A stretch of DNA of 64,000 nucleotides from Peribacillus muralis (GTDB lineage: Bacteria; Bacillota; Bacilli; Bacillales; DSM-1321). The stretch covers positions 23,646-87,645 of the forward strand of contig NZ_CP017081.1 in NCBI RefSeq assembly GCF_001645685.2. The letters run 5' to 3'. The translations under genes and the position numbers were made by a program. The notes beneath the pieces were generated by a model. It worked only from the letters and a program-made list of their open reading frames with translations, did no database searches and was not told where the DNA came from. Of this stretch, positions 8,289 to 16,866 are shown in pieces (positions within the stretch are counted from its first letter, which is position 1; every line of letters begins with the position of its first letter).

Positions 8289-8573
8289 ACTTATAGCCTA
8301 GGCACGACGGGAAGAATAGTTTTTAGTGTTATGAGTGCTTTTGCAGAATTTGAGAGGGACATGATTGTTGAAAGAACCCAAGAAGGTAAGGCTATAGCTA
8401 AATTACGTGATGATTTTAGAGAAGGTCGACCCAAAAAGTTTAATAAAAAGCAGATTGAGCATGCTCTTGAACTACTGAACACGCATTCCTATAAAGAGGT
8501 CCATGAAAAAACTGGCATTAGTAAAAGTACATTAATTCGTGCAAAAAAAGCCGACAATGAAGTACGAGCTTAG
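8289..8573 (+). pseudogene. Serine recombinase (resolvase/invertase), 5'-truncated
   Basis: The open frame begins after a stop at 8288 with [26 protein letters not shown] and continues with [25 protein letters not shown]. It ends in a helix-turn-helix (about the last 35 codons). This is the C-terminal third of a Pin/Tn3-type resolvase: the long E helix and the DNA-binding domain. The catalytic domain with the active serine is missing, so it cannot recombine DNA. It lies just outside the repeat-rich accessory region and may mark an old integration event. Confidence 0.85.
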
Positions 8574-8735
8574 CACGCAGGATTCCAGGATCTTAAATAA
8601 TTAGGTGAAACGCTCAAATAAGTGTGGCTTTGAAATAGAGTTGAACTGTTTATAAAAAGTCGCACCGTCTTAAAAAGATTTTAATCATTTGCATAAAAGA
8701 TGAACGGAATTTCCTATCTCTTTAAAGATCGTGAG

Positions 8736-8770
8736 AGACCACTTACTATTTTATAGGTGGTCTTTTTAGT
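8736..8770 (+). terminator. Terminator after the recombinase remnant
   Basis: AGACCAC (8736-8742) pairs with GTGGTCT (8757-8763), followed by a T run. It lies about 160 bp past the recombinase stop. Confidence 0.75.
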
Positions 8771-8844
8771 TTTTAGGAAAATAACAAAGACATCAAATTA
8801 TTTAAGAAAGTATAATGTTATGTATTAAAAATAAGGAGTGGAAA

Positions 8845-9327
8845 ATGAAACTAGAAAAATTATTTTTAAAATGGGTAAATCATACAAAAGAAGGAAGTCG
8901 TAGAAGTAGTTTAGATATAACAGATGAAATTTGGAAACAGGTAATAAAAGATTTTCGTAATTGGGAGAACAGTGAAGATAAAGAAGTAAGTGAGCATGCA
9001 AAACGTTTACTATATACTGGGAAAATAAGAAGAGTTCATTTAGACCTTAATGAAGTGGATTATGATAATCATTATGTGTCATGGACATTAGTTGAAAATC
9101 TTGAAGACTTATATTTCTTCAATCCAGCCTATTCTCATACAATAATTACAGCAGAAGCAACAAAAGATAATCCTGCAATTAGCTTTATTGGATATTTGGA
9201 ATTTTTGAAGAAATTTGAGGGTGAAGATCTTGTCACACCACCTATCAGAAAAGAAAAAGAAGTGATTTTTCCGTTACAAGAAAAATCAATATTAAGCATT
9301 GAAAAAATAGAAATAAAAAAGAGATGA
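8845..9327 (+). CDS. Uncharacterised soluble protein, 160 aa
   Basis: The ATG at 8845 follows AAGGAG by 6 nt; an upstream in-frame ATG at 8815 lacks such a site. The product is soluble and charged (MKLEKLFLKWVNHTKEGSRR...), has no signal peptide or membrane helix, and ends in a Lys/Glu-rich tail. The middle contains WTLVENLEDLYFFNPAY. I do not recognise the family. It is the first gene before the repeat-rich region, and the first repeat copy follows about 100 bp downstream. Confidence 0.6.
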   Translation: MKLEKLFLKWVNHTKEGSRRSSLDITDEIWKQVIKDFRNWENSEDKEVSEHAKRLLYTGKIRRVHLDLNEVDYDNHYVSWTLVENLEDLYFFNPAYSHTIITAEATKDNPAISFIGYLEFLKKFEGEDLVTPPIRKEKEVIFPLQEKSILSIEKIEIKKR

Positions 9328-9430
9328 AAAATGACATTAAATCCTTAGGAACAGAAGGTTTCAAAAGCATCTATTGAGTTCCAATATGTTCATGAGTTTC
9401 AATTGTTTAGTGATAATAAATTTGTTTAAT

Positions 9431-9466
9431 TCTTATAGAACTAACGGGGCAGGATTGTTGAACAAG
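9431..9466 (+). repeat. Array repeat copy (3' box only)
   Basis: GAACTAACGGGGCAG followed by GATTGTTGAACAAG. This is the short form without the terminator. The 35 bp upstream (GTTTAGTGATAATAAA onward) recur at 56442, so homology extends beyond the box here. Confidence 0.75.
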
Positions 9467-9524
9467 AATATCAAATAAGATAAATTGTAATGTTTAGTTA
9501 ATAATGTAAAAAAAGGATATCCTA

Positions 9525-10052
9525 TTGAGAAAAACCAAAATGCTTGCTTGGACCGATGAATGGGAAGAATCATACAGTCAAGAAGAGAAAATATTGAAAG
9601 AAGTTCTTAGAAATGAATTAGTTGATATTTTTCATATTGGAAGTACCTCTATACCAACAATAGGCTACGCAAAGCCGATAATAGATATTTTAATTGTTGT
9701 AAAGGATATTGAAAACATTGATTTATACAACAATAAAATGTTGGAATTGGGGTATGAACCAAAAGGTGAGAATGGGATTGCTGGAAGAAGATATTTTCCA
9801 AAAGGAAAGGATAATCGAACACATCATATACATATCTTTCAAGTCGAAAGTGAACAAATAAAAATCCATTTAGATTTTAAAGAATACTTGATAAAGAACC
9901 CGGTGGAAGCTAAAAAGTATGGAGAATTGAAAATCAACTTAACAAAACAGTTTCCTAACGAACATAACAAGTATCAAGAAGGAAAGCAGCAGTTCGTTAA
10001 TGAATTAGCCGATAAAGCGAATGAATGGGCGTCACAGAGAAGATTTCCTTAA
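9525..10052 (+). CDS. GrpB family nucleotidyltransferase-like protein
   Basis: 175 residues from a TTG start 7 nt after AAAAGGA. It carries the GrpB (UPF0157) signatures: IFHIGSTSIPTIGYAKPIIDILIVV (about residues 37-61), where GSTS and the spaced Asp/Glu form a nucleotidyltransferase-like pocket, and HHIHIFQ (about 104-110). Some stand-alone members of the family are linked to dephospho-CoA or toxin-antitoxin biology, but the substrate of this type is unknown. Repeat copies lie on both sides. The stop codon lies inside the left arm of the next hairpin. Confidence 0.88.
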   Translation: MRKTKMLAWTDEWEESYSQEEKILKEVLRNELVDIFHIGSTSIPTIGYAKPIIDILIVVKDIENIDLYNNKMLELGYEPKGENGIAGRRYFPKGKDNRTHHIHIFQVESEQIKIHLDFKEYLIKNPVEAKKYGELKINLTKQFPNEHNKYQEGKQQFVNELADKANEWASQRRFP

Positions 10053-10082
10053 TGAACTAACCGGTGCGTTAGTTCATTAAGG
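10047..10082 (+). repeat. Array repeat copy forming a perfect 15-bp hairpin
   Basis: CCTTAATGAACTAAC, a 6-nt loop (CGGTGC) and GTTAGTTCATTAAGG. The CTAAC/GTTAG boxes are extended outward into a perfect stem. The stop codon of the GrpB gene lies in the left arm. Confidence 0.9.
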
Positions 10083-10120
10083 TGTAGCGTCAGGAAAATG
10101 CGGATTTACAACGTTAGATA
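10083..10120 (+). repeat. Partial copy of the 82-bp repeat found at 60.6 and 62.1 kb
   Basis: GTCAGGAAAATGCGGATTTA followed by CAACG matches the start of the 82-bp direct repeat with one mismatch over about 25 bp, then diverges. It directly follows an array hairpin. Confidence 0.6.
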
Positions 10121-10279
10121 AATTCCAGTATTTAAAATCCCAATTTCTCATTAATATCACTGAGAGATTGGGAATTATTCAACAATCGCGCCCGAATACG
10201 GAATATCGCAATATTCAAAGGAGCAGCAAAAGTGTTCTTTAGTTATTTTGCTAGTAACACACTGAGTCAAAAACCAAAT

Positions 10280-10744
10280 TCATTCTTCGTTTTCCATTTT
10301 CTCCCACTCACTTAAATACATGACATCTTGTACCACATTTTTTTTCTTTTCAGGAAGTAAACAAAGGAACTCTAATGATTTGCCGTCAGGATCGTAAAAA
10401 TAAAGATTAGCCGTAGGTGTCCAGGTTTGTACCATGGGCTCAGTAGGTTCAAGACCAAAAGCCGATCTTGGACTTATACCTTTATTGAGTAGCCATTCTC
10501 TTGCATTAATTATATCCTCATAGTTAATCTTGAATGCAAAGTGGCTTTTATGAAATTCTTCTTCTGAAACCTCCCAAACACCCAGCATTTGTTCTCTTTT
10601 TTTATTTTTATCAAACCAAAAAAATGCTACACGGCGCTCTTCAATATAATGAGCTAAATCTAATCCTAGTTTATTATAAAATTCTATTGCTGCTTCTAAA
10701 TTTTTTGTTTGAACATGTGTTTCATATAGAGTTCCTGGAAACAT
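10280..10744 (-). CDS. VOC-superfamily (glyoxalase/bleomycin-resistance-like) protein
   Basis: 154 residues. The N-terminal half (ETHVQTKNLEAAIEFYNKLGLDLAH) and the C-terminal half (ANLYFYDPDGKSLEFLCLLP) show the two beta-alpha-beta-beta-beta modules of a vicinal oxygen chelate fold, with His near residue 10 and Glu near 129 as likely metal ligands. Substrate unknown; relatives include glyoxalases, dioxygenases and antibiotic-binding proteins. AGGAGGG precedes the ATG. One of the few minus-strand genes in the region. Confidence 0.88.
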   Translation of the reverse strand: MFPGTLYETHVQTKNLEAAIEFYNKLGLDLAHYIEERRVAFFWFDKNKKREQMLGVWEVSEEEFHKSHFAFKINYEDIINAREWLLNKGISPRSAFGLEPTEPMVQTWTPTANLYFYDPDGKSLEFLCLLPEKKKNVVQDVMYLSEWEKMENEE

Positions 10745-10908
10745 TAATAAATCCCTCCTAATTTTTTGTGTGAAAATTCTTATTATTCAAATCCATTGTA
10801 ACAAATAAGACATTTGAAAGTGAAAACCTAATAAAATTATCAAAAGTAGTTATTATAGTCGTTTTAGCTTTCTTATTACTCTTTTCAATATCGGTAAATT
10901 ATTAAGAT

Positions 10909-10968
10909 ATCGGGTGGGTGTGTTAGCTTATAATTGGATCTGTCTTTAGACCGCCTTATCCAGTTTAA
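10909..10968 (+). repeat. Degenerate array repeat copy
   Basis: ATCGGGTGGGTGTGTTAGCT, then GGATCTGTCTTTAGACCGCC resembling the central hairpin, then CAGTTTAAC. The same arrangement precedes the paralogous gene at 19912. Confidence 0.6.
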
Positions 10969-10986
10969 CAATTTTAGGAGGTGAAA

Positions 10987-11271
10987 ATGATGAAACGCGC
11001 AATAGGAATTTTTCTTACTCTTTCATCTGTACTAACATACTTAATTGTGGACATGCTTTATGACCCTGTTAAGGAAACAGAAACAAGAAAAGATATGAAA
11101 TCAGGAGTTACAATAGTAACATTACATTATTAAAATCCTTTGATGTTTTGGGTAATTTGTTTGATTTTAATCATTACTTTTATTCTTGGAATTTACTTTA
11201 TTCTAGCAAAGGAAAAGCAATATGAGGAATGTCCACTCTGGGATACTCCAGAATATATTAGAAATAAGTGA
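10987..11271 (+). pseudogene. Two-helix membrane protein, interrupted by an in-frame TAA
   Basis: AGGAGG precedes ATGATG. The frame runs MMKRAIGIFLTLSSVLTYL through SGVTIVTLHY, hits TAA at 11131, and continues in frame as NPLMFWVICLILIITFILG to a stop at 11271, about 94 residues if the stop were sense. The paralog at 19912-20198 has CAA (Gln) at that position, so a C-to-T change made the stop. Two membrane helices flank a short polar loop. Family not recognised. Confidence 0.75.
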
Positions 11272-11274
11272 ACC

Positions 11275-11352
11275 GAACTAACGGGTGCTTAAGGGAGTTG
11301 CTTTGGCAGCTCTTTTTCTTATGGAACTAAAGGGGCAGTTTAATTGAACAAG
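11275..11352 (+). repeat. Array repeat copy (5' box, terminator, 3' box)
   Basis: GAACTAACGGGTGCTTAAGG, then GGCAGCTCTTTTTCTTATGG, then AACTAAAGGGGCAGTTTAAT. Almost no gap from the preceding stop codon. Confidence 0.88.
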
Positions 11353-11443
11353 AAATCAAAGTAATTATAGACTTTGGAAGAAGAATATTGGGATATTATG
11401 CTAAACTTTTATAAAAGGATATTGAAAGGACTCGACATTATTA

Positions 11444-11881
11444 ATGGATATTAGAAAACCTAACGATTCGGAACTCAAAAAAGTTATATTACTTTCTCCA
11501 CAAGCTGTATTTGATGGCACATTGGGTGAAGTAAAACCTACAAATGAAAAAATCAAACATCTTGTTGAACCTCTATTGGAAAAGGGAAGCTATTATTTAA
11601 TAGCAACAGAGATGGATAAATTAATGGGATGGATTCTTATAGGGGCAAGTAAAGATCAATTTACTGATAAGATGAGTGGATTTATTTATGAACTATTTGT
11701 TATAGAAGAATTTAGAGGGAATGGAATTTCTAAACGGTTAATGAGAACTGCCATTGACCATTTAAGACAAGATGGATACTCTGAAGTCCGCCTCAGTGTA
11801 TTTGCAGAGAATCAAGCTATTAAACTATACGAAAAAATGGGATTTAACATTAGGGCAGTTACTATGAGTTTGCCATTATAA
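11444..11881 (+). CDS. GNAT-family N-acetyltransferase
   Basis: 145 residues. The acetyl-CoA-binding motif is in ELFVIEEFRGNGISKRLM (about residues 84-101), with R/Q-x-x-G-x-G/A in the form RGNGIS. The C-terminal motif LSVFAENQAIKLYEKMGF (about 118-135) is the usual GNAT strand and helix that closes the fold. Substrate cannot be deduced. It stands alone between two array repeats. Confidence 0.9.
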   Translation: MDIRKPNDSELKKVILLSPQAVFDGTLGEVKPTNEKIKHLVEPLLEKGSYYLIATEMDKLMGWILIGASKDQFTDKMSGFIYELFVIEEFRGNGISKRLMRTAIDHLRQDGYSEVRLSVFAENQAIKLYEKMGFNIRAVTMSLPL

Positions 11882-11896
11882 GCAACGAGCTTCTTT

Positions 11897-11980
11897 CACT
11901 AATGGTTGCTTTACTTCAATAAGGGGGTTGCTACGGCAGCCTTTTTTATGGCACTAAAGGGGCAGGATAGTTCCATAAGC
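11897..11980 (+). repeat. Array repeat copy
   Basis: CACTAATGGTTGCTTTACTT, AAGGGGGTTGCTACGGCAGC with a T run, then GGCACTAAAGGGGCAGGATA. After it, AAGCGTATGTACTCGAACTG resembles the downstream motif seen at 15660 and 52332. Confidence 0.8.
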
Positions 11981-12095
11981 GTATGTACTCGAACTGTGCG
12001 GTAAACATTAATACTCCTTAAGAACAGTTATAATAAATGAATGTGGTATCCTACTAATTAGTAATGTTATCCAAATAAAGTGTGTGTAAAAGAGA

Positions 12096-12283
12096 ATGAA
12101 CGACGACCAATGCCCTAAATGTAACTCAAACAATATTAAGAAAGAGCTCTTGGAACCGAGTTTAAATTTGTTCAGATGTTTTCCTATGATAATTTAAGGA
12201 ATAAACCTTCCTAGATTATTTCTTACTATTGTTCAGATTGTGGCTACATATTTAGTTCTTATTGCAACGCATATCTAATTTAG
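12096..12283 (+). pseudogene. Zinc-ribbon protein remnant
   Basis: MNDDQCPKCNSNNIKKELLE holds the first CxxC knuckle; a stop follows at about 12197. In another frame, YYCSDCGYIFSSYCNAYLI with the second CxxC ends at 12283. The two pieces belong to one small zinc-ribbon protein split by frameshifts. Bases 11981-12349 hold nothing else I recognise. Confidence 0.65.
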
Positions 12284-12388
12284 ATTAATAAACTGACAGG
12301 GGTATTCAAACATATCCTTTTATAAAAAACAACCAAGGGAGAGATAAGTATTTTTATATATGTTTATGAAGCAGGAATAATCGTAGCA

Positions 12389-13009
12389 ATGATTGTATTC
12401 GGACTCGCTTATGTATTTGTAAAAGGGATAAAGGATAGAACGCAACTCTTACTTCTATTTTCGCTAGGTATATTGATTTTAGTGTTTTCCTTTTTTGTGA
12501 TTGGCGGTTTTGAGGGAATGCCGTATGCTGTGTTGAGCCTCGGGGTATTCACACTGGCGATTCTATACTTTTTCTTAAAGAAATATGTTATAGGAAAGAA
12601 AATACTCTTTATAGGGGTTCCACTCATCATCGCTATTCATATATTCATCGGATTCATCAATCAAGTGGACTACCGGGTAGTGGATAAAGAAAGGCTGACG
12701 GATGATGAAACCGGGAATTATATTGAAAAAATCGAGAAAGATACATCGATTGTCGGTTACAAAAAATTTAAAGGAGGTGAAGGGGAGGACTTTTTATTAA
12801 TATCAATGGGCGGTGAAAGAAAGGGAAATACCATTGAAGTGCTGAAAGTAAAAGAAGATAGTGAAAAGACTATCATCTGCATTCGGACATCCTATAATAA
12901 AAACCCTGAGCCAAATCCGTATATAGCTGTAGCACTTACTCGAATAAAATCAAAGGTAGTCATTTTGGATACTGATGGAACAAATTATGGAGATGGTTTA
13001 TTTGATTAA
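12389..13009 (+). CDS. Three- to four-helix membrane protein with extracytoplasmic domain
   Basis: 206 residues from the ATG at 12389, but coding similarity to the paralog at 28038 extends 13 codons upstream to an ATT at 12350, which sits 8 nt after AAGGGAG where a start should be. Either ATT initiates or an original ATG has mutated. Hydrophobic helices at about 1-12, 20-40, 45-65 and 70-90 share VIGGFEGMP with the paralog. A soluble tail (KERLTDDETGNYIEKIEKD... to DTDGTNYGDGLFD) follows. Function unknown. Array repeats lie downstream. Confidence 0.75.
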   Translation: MIVFGLAYVFVKGIKDRTQLLLLFSLGILILVFSFFVIGGFEGMPYAVLSLGVFTLAILYFFLKKYVIGKKILFIGVPLIIAIHIFIGFINQVDYRVVDKERLTDDETGNYIEKIEKDTSIVGYKKFKGGEGEDFLLISMGGERKGNTIEVLKVKEDSEKTIICIRTSYNKNPEPNPYIAVALTRIKSKVVILDTDGTNYGDGLFD

Positions 13010-13040
13010 ACCTTTATAATTTGTTCTTACTTGGAAGGTT

Positions 13041-13084
13041 CCTTTGTCTTATGGAACTATCGGGGCAGGTTAGTTGATTAAAGG
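13041..13084 (+). repeat. Array repeat copy (3' box)
   Basis: CTTATGGAACTATCGGGGCA then GGTTAGTTGATTAAAG; the 5' box and the hairpin are worn (GGAAGGTTCCTTTG). Confidence 0.8.
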
Positions 13085-13155
13085 ACGAATTACCAATACA
13101 TAAGTTTTGATATTTTGAGATAAGGAACAAGCATCAAGACTTTGAAGGTAATAGG

Positions 13156-13338
13156 GTGAATTATTTGAAGAATATATTATACAAGTTAATTGGCTTGGTT
13201 TTAGGTGTTTTAGCTGTAATTGTATGTATAAAGTTAAGTGAACATTTCATGGGGAATGTATTACTGGGACTGCCAATCGGAATATTTATTGCAGCCCTGA
13301 TAAGGCAAAACACAGATAAAATTACAAATAAATTGTAA
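13156..13338 (+). CDS. Small two-helix membrane protein, 60 aa
   Basis: GTG start at 13156, or TTG at 13165 which has GGGTG at a more usual distance. Two hydrophobic helices (about residues 9-25 and 32-48) and a short basic tail. Family not recognised. It occupies its own slot between two short repeat copies. Confidence 0.6.
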   Translation: MNYLKNILYKLIGLVLGVLAVIVCIKLSEHFMGNVLLGLPIGIFIAALIRQNTDKITNKL

Positions 13339-13366
13339 GATCCATAAAATACATAGTTAAATATTT

Positions 13367-13405
13367 TCTTCTTAATGAACTATCGGGGCAGGATGGTTCA
13401 AGAGT
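13367..13405 (+). repeat. Array repeat copy (3' box)
   Basis: TTCTTAATGAACTATCGGGG then CAGGATGGTTCAAGAG. Short form without a terminator hairpin. Confidence 0.8.
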
Positions 13406-13581
13406 GCTGTTTATTTTCGCCATATAATCGAATAAGCTAAAATGATAAAATTGAGTTTAAAAGGATTTTTTTTTATGAAGAGGTAGTGATTATTTTGAAA
13501 ATAAATAAGAAAGTATCGAAAATCAAGTCGATACTTTCTTATGTTATTCGCAGAAATTAGATTGAAGGGGAAGCAAATTAT

Positions 13582-14541
13582 TTATTTATATAGATCTGTA
13601 CTTAGATATTTAAGACCAGAATCATTTATAGTTAATACGATATTTGCTCCTTTTTCTTCCTGTTTCAATAGTTTTAGTGCAGCAGCAACATTCGCTCCTG
13701 AAGAAAATCCTGCAAATATTCCTTCTTTTTTTGCTAAATCTCTTGCAACTTGTGTAGCCTCTTCATCTGTAATATGAATATAGTTTGTAACTAAATGTTT
13801 ATCCAAAAGAGGCAAGTTCATTAAATATCCCCCGCCTTGAATTTTATGATTTGGATTCATTACAGGTTTACCAGAGTAAAAGGGAGCAGAATCTGGTTCA
13901 ACTAAGTAGCAACGAATGTCGGGTTTATACTTTTTTAAAGTTTTTGCACATCCGGTAAAGGTACCACCAGAACCTGCAAAATCTAGAAAAACATCTATTT
14001 CTCCATTTGTTTGTCTCCACATTTCTTCACCCGTGTGATATTCGTGAGCATGTATATTTCCAATATGATTAAATTGGTCTGCACGAAATGCGTTTCTTTC
14101 TTTTGTTATTTGTTTTGCGACCTCTTCAACTTTTGCGAGATCCTCTCCAGATACTTGCCCTACCGGTGAACCAGGGGCTTGGTCTACTAATACAACCTCT
14201 GCTCCCAGTGCTTCCATCATTCTTGCTCTTTCTAAGGAATTTCCCTTAGACATTACAGCAACAAATTTATAACCTTTCACTCCACATACAATAGCCAGTC
14301 CTGTACCAGTATTGCCACTTGTCAGTTCCACAACAGTTTGATTAGGCTTGAGTAATCCTGCCTTTTCAGCTTCTTCAATTATCTGTAAACCAATTCTATC
14401 TTTTTTGCTGAAGCCAGGATTTAAATATTCAAGTTTAGCAAAAATATTTCCATCAAGACCTTCTGTAATTCTAGATAGGTGAACCATGGGAGTGTTACCA
14501 ATAACTTGATGAACACCTGAAAATATAGAACGGTTTTCCAT
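13582..14541 (-). CDS. Cysteine synthase-like PLP-dependent enzyme
   Basis: 319 residues from the ATG at 14541 (AAAGGGG 9 nt upstream); a longer frame would run through the promoter. Fold-type II PLP enzyme of the CysK/cystathionine beta-synthase family: FSKKDRIG near residue 42 supplies the Schiff-base lysine, TSGNTGTG (about 71-78) binds the substrate carboxylate, and GSGGTFTG (about 175-182) holds the PLP phosphate. TSGNTGTG is close to the canonical TSGNTGI. It is divergent from an XRE-cupin regulator with which it shares a control region, so it likely serves amino-acid or sulfur metabolism under that regulator. Confidence 0.88.
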   Translation of the reverse strand: MENRSIFSGVHQVIGNTPMVHLSRITEGLDGNIFAKLEYLNPGFSKKDRIGLQIIEEAEKAGLLKPNQTVVELTSGNTGTGLAIVCGVKGYKFVAVMSKGNSLERARMMEALGAEVVLVDQAPGSPVGQVSGEDLAKVEEVAKQITKERNAFRADQFNHIGNIHAHEYHTGEEMWRQTNGEIDVFLDFAGSGGTFTGCAKTLKKYKPDIRCYLVEPDSAPFYSGKPVMNPNHKIQGGGYLMNLPLLDKHLVTNYIHITDEEATQVARDLAKKEGIFAGFSSGANVAAALKLLKQEEKGANIVLTINDSGLKYLSTDLYK

Positions 14542-14571
14542 AGACAATTTCCCCTTTTTCATATATTTTGG

Positions 14572-14650
14572 ACTATATAGTGTATATTCGAACGCTATAT
14601 AGTTCATATAGTATACTATAACGTATAATTGTGCAATATAACGTATATAT
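14572..14650. promoter_or_regulatory. Shared divergent control region rich in TATAGT/ACTATA boxes
   Basis: The gap between the PLP enzyme and the XRE-cupin gene has ACTATATAGT (14572-14581), GCTATATAGT (14595-14604) and ATAGTATACTAT (14608-14619), then two ATAACGTATA-like boxes. Clusters of palindromes between a regulator and a divergent enzyme gene usually bind that regulator; the ligand and exact sites are inference. Confidence 0.55.
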
Positions 14651-14670
14651 ATTTTATTGGAGGTTCATTT

Positions 14671-15225
14671 ATGGAACAAATTAATAAAAGTATCAGCAAA
14701 AATATAAAACGTGTCCGGCAGGAAAGGAATTTGAGTTTAGAAAAAACATCTGAATTAACAGGGGTTAGCAAAACGATGTTAGGACAAATCGAAAGAGGCG
14801 AGTCGAATCCAACTGTAACAACTCTTTGGAAAATAGCTAATGGGTTACGATTATCATTCTCTTCACTAATTAGTCAAGATAGGCCATCTGTTACTTTAAT
14901 AAAAAAAAATGAAGTAGAGCCAGTTATTGAAAATGATGGACAATATCGTGTGTATCCACTTGTATCATTCAATCCAGAAAACCAGTTTGAAGTCTTTTTA
15001 ATAACCCTAGAACCAGGATGTGAACATAAATCAGAACCGCATAATGCAGGTGTTGAAGAATACATTTTTGTAAATGATGGGACTTTAGAAGTTGAAGTTA
15101 ATGATAAGCTTTATGTAGTCGATTGCGAGGACACTATTATTTTTGATGCAGATAAACCTCATATCTACAGGAATAATGGCAATAAAATAGTAAAGTGTTC
15201 AGTATTAATTCATTATCCTCTTTAA
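14671..15225 (+). CDS. XRE-family regulator with C-terminal cupin
   Basis: 184 residues from the ATG at 14671 (GGAGGT 7 nt before). The helix-turn-helix spans about residues 8-62, with SLEKTSELTGVSKTMLGQIE as the DNA-reading part. The cupin domain lies at about 100-180 (EPGCEHKSEPHNAGVEEYIF, then DADKPHIYRN). This is the layout of regulators of amino-acid or polyamine genes, where the cupin senses a small molecule. Divergent from the PLP enzyme, its probable target. Confidence 0.9.
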   Translation: MEQINKSISKNIKRVRQERNLSLEKTSELTGVSKTMLGQIERGESNPTVTTLWKIANGLRLSFSSLISQDRPSVTLIKKNEVEPVIENDGQYRVYPLVSFNPENQFEVFLITLEPGCEHKSEPHNAGVEEYIFVNDGTLEVEVNDKLYVVDCEDTIIFDADKPHIYRNNGNKIVKCSVLIHYPL

Positions 15226-15269
15226 TCATTGTTCATGTGGACTGTAAGATAAGTAAAAATAGCATGCAA

Positions 15270-15334
15270 TCGGGCGCGGTTCTTTAATAAGAATGGCTTT
15301 GCTTAACGAACTAACGGGGCAGGATAGTTCAACA
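15270..15334 (+). repeat. Array repeat copy (upstream hairpin module plus 3' box)
   Basis: CGGGCGCGGTTCTTTAATAA and GAATGGCTTT form the upstream hairpin module, followed by GAACTAACGGGGCAGGATAG. Confidence 0.85.
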
Positions 15335-15467
15335 TGGAAATTCATATTGTTTTAAGCAGACACTCAGCAGGAGTTATCAAGATAAGAAGCAGATGCTTCT
15401 AGAATCGTTGTAACCTAAAAATGATCTCGTAGACAGCATCAATTGCGTCTAATTATAGCGGCGTACT

Positions 15468-15507
15468 GTGGTCACCTATATTTGATGAGACCACGTGCGT
15501 TTTTTTA
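15468..15507 (+). terminator. Rho-independent terminator
   Basis: GTGGTC (15468-15473) pairs with GACCAC (15489-15494) and is followed by GTGCG and seven T. No obvious gene directly upstream. Confidence 0.65.
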
Positions 15508-15537
15508 GGCAATTCTTTAAACAAGAGATGAATAAAA

Positions 15538-15608
15538 CAAAGCCCCTGTTTACCAGGGGCTTTGTAGACAGACTAAGTCTAACTTACTTTATCAGTTAGA
15601 CTTTTTTT
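15538..15608 (+). terminator. Tandem hairpins, the second a good terminator
   Basis: CAAAGCCCCTG/CAGGGGCTTTG (15538-15564) is a perfect 11-bp stem. GTCTAACT/AGTTAGAC (15577-15601) follows, with a T7 run. Bases 15335-15787 contain no gene that I recognise, only these hairpins and two repeat copies. Confidence 0.75.
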
Positions 15609-15639
15609 GTAGAATCTTTAAAATTGTCACGTAAGAATT

Positions 15640-15680
15640 GGTGCAGGATAGTTCAACAAGCGCAGTATATTCACACTGCG
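15640..15680 (+). repeat. Array repeat remnant with downstream motif
   Basis: GGTGCAGGATAGTTCAACAA, then GCGCAGTATATTCACACTGC. The next 80 bp up to GTTCATG resemble 52332-52427 upstream of a small membrane gene, so this is a decayed copy of the same block. Confidence 0.7.
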
Positions 15681-15787
15681 ATTTGCTATCTATCTCCTTT
15701 GAGAACATTGAAAAAATTAGAGATAAAAGTTTGTGGAAAGTGTTCATGACAGGATATAGTAAGCTCCCACGTGCTAACTATATCCCT

Positions 15788-16849
15788 TTATAAAATATGG
15801 TTATGTTTTTTCTCTAACTCAAGCAGCCAAGACTTTCTTTGAATGCCCCCTCCATACCCACCAAGATCTCCATTTGTATTGATCACTCTATGACAAGGAA
15901 TAAGAATGGAAATTTGATTTGCTCCATTTGCTCCAGCGACAGCACGATAAGCTTTAGGATTTCCTATTTCCATTGCTAAATCTTTGTAACTAATTGTACT
16001 TCCCGGGCGTATCCCTCTCAGTATCCTCCAAACTTCCATTTGGAAGCTTGATCCAATTTCATCTGTAATGGGTGTTTGAAAGGAAAAGCGAGTACCTTCA
16101 AAATATTCCTGTAGTTCATTTTCAAGATGCTGGAGAATTTGATTTGTTCCAGGTATGATAGCGGCAGAAAGTTTTGTCCGCATATTCTCAATTTCCTTTT
16201 CTAATCCCCTTCTATCAACGAACTCTAAAAGATATAGAGAGGCGTCATCGGCTATTGCAATCATCGAACCTAATTTTGTTTCAATCCACTTTGCCGTTAA
16301 GAGTTTTACTTGTTTATTTCTCTTCGGAACGGCCCCCATGATGCGCGTAAAAGCATCACGAAATCCATTACTGGATTCAAATCCACTATCAAGCTGAGTG
16401 TAAATTAAAGGTTTACCATTGCGAATATGATTAAATGCCACACCAAGACGGCGGGCTCGAGCATATTCAATAAAAGTCATCCCAAATTGCTTTTTAAATT
16501 GTCTTCTTGCTGTGTTAGCGCTAATGGATAAGTCATCAAAATCTTTATCCGTCCATTTTTTTTGAGGATTCTCTTCTATAGCTACAACTAATTTTTTTAC
16601 TTCAGGGGATAAAGAACTAGGTGTATTTAATGGCTGACACCTTTTACAAGGCCTGTAGGAAGCCAATGTAGCTTCTTTTGCCGTTAAAAAAAACTCGCAG
16701 TTTTCTTTTTTAGGCTTTTTGGCAGGGCAAGTTGGTCTGCAAAATACGCTTGTCGTTCGAACCCCTACATAAAAAGTGCCTTCATAGTTTGAGTTTCTCT
16801 CTATTAGCATTGTATAAAATGTATCGATTGTCCTTTGGTCAGTAATCAT
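15788..16849 (-). CDS. ada: Ada: methylphosphotriester/O6-methylguanine-DNA methyltransferase and activator
   Basis: 353 residues with all three Ada parts in order. The N-terminal domain has a four-Cys zinc site (FCRPTC, NCEFF, RPCKRC; residues about 36-72), where the first Cys accepts methyl from phosphotriesters. An AraC-type helix-turn-helix follows at about 85-180. The C-terminal methyltransferase ends with the active-site motif PCHRVI (about 318-323). It repairs alkylated DNA and, once methylated, activates the adaptive response. The start lies 17 bp downstream of the PEP-mutase-like gene, so the two are probably cotranscribed. Confidence 0.94.
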   Translation of the reverse strand: MITDQRTIDTFYTMLIERNSNYEGTFYVGVRTTSVFCRPTCPAKKPKKENCEFFLTAKEATLASYRPCKRCQPLNTPSSLSPEVKKLVVAIEENPQKKWTDKDFDDLSISANTARRQFKKQFGMTFIEYARARRLGVAFNHIRNGKPLIYTQLDSGFESSNGFRDAFTRIMGAVPKRNKQVKLLTAKWIETKLGSMIAIADDASLYLLEFVDRRGLEKEIENMRTKLSAAIIPGTNQILQHLENELQEYFEGTRFSFQTPITDEIGSSFQMEVWRILRGIRPGSTISYKDLAMEIGNPKAYRAVAGANGANQISILIPCHRVINTNGDLGGYGGGIQRKSWLLELEKKHNHIL

Positions 16850-16866
16850 AATTTTCTCTTTGCCTC

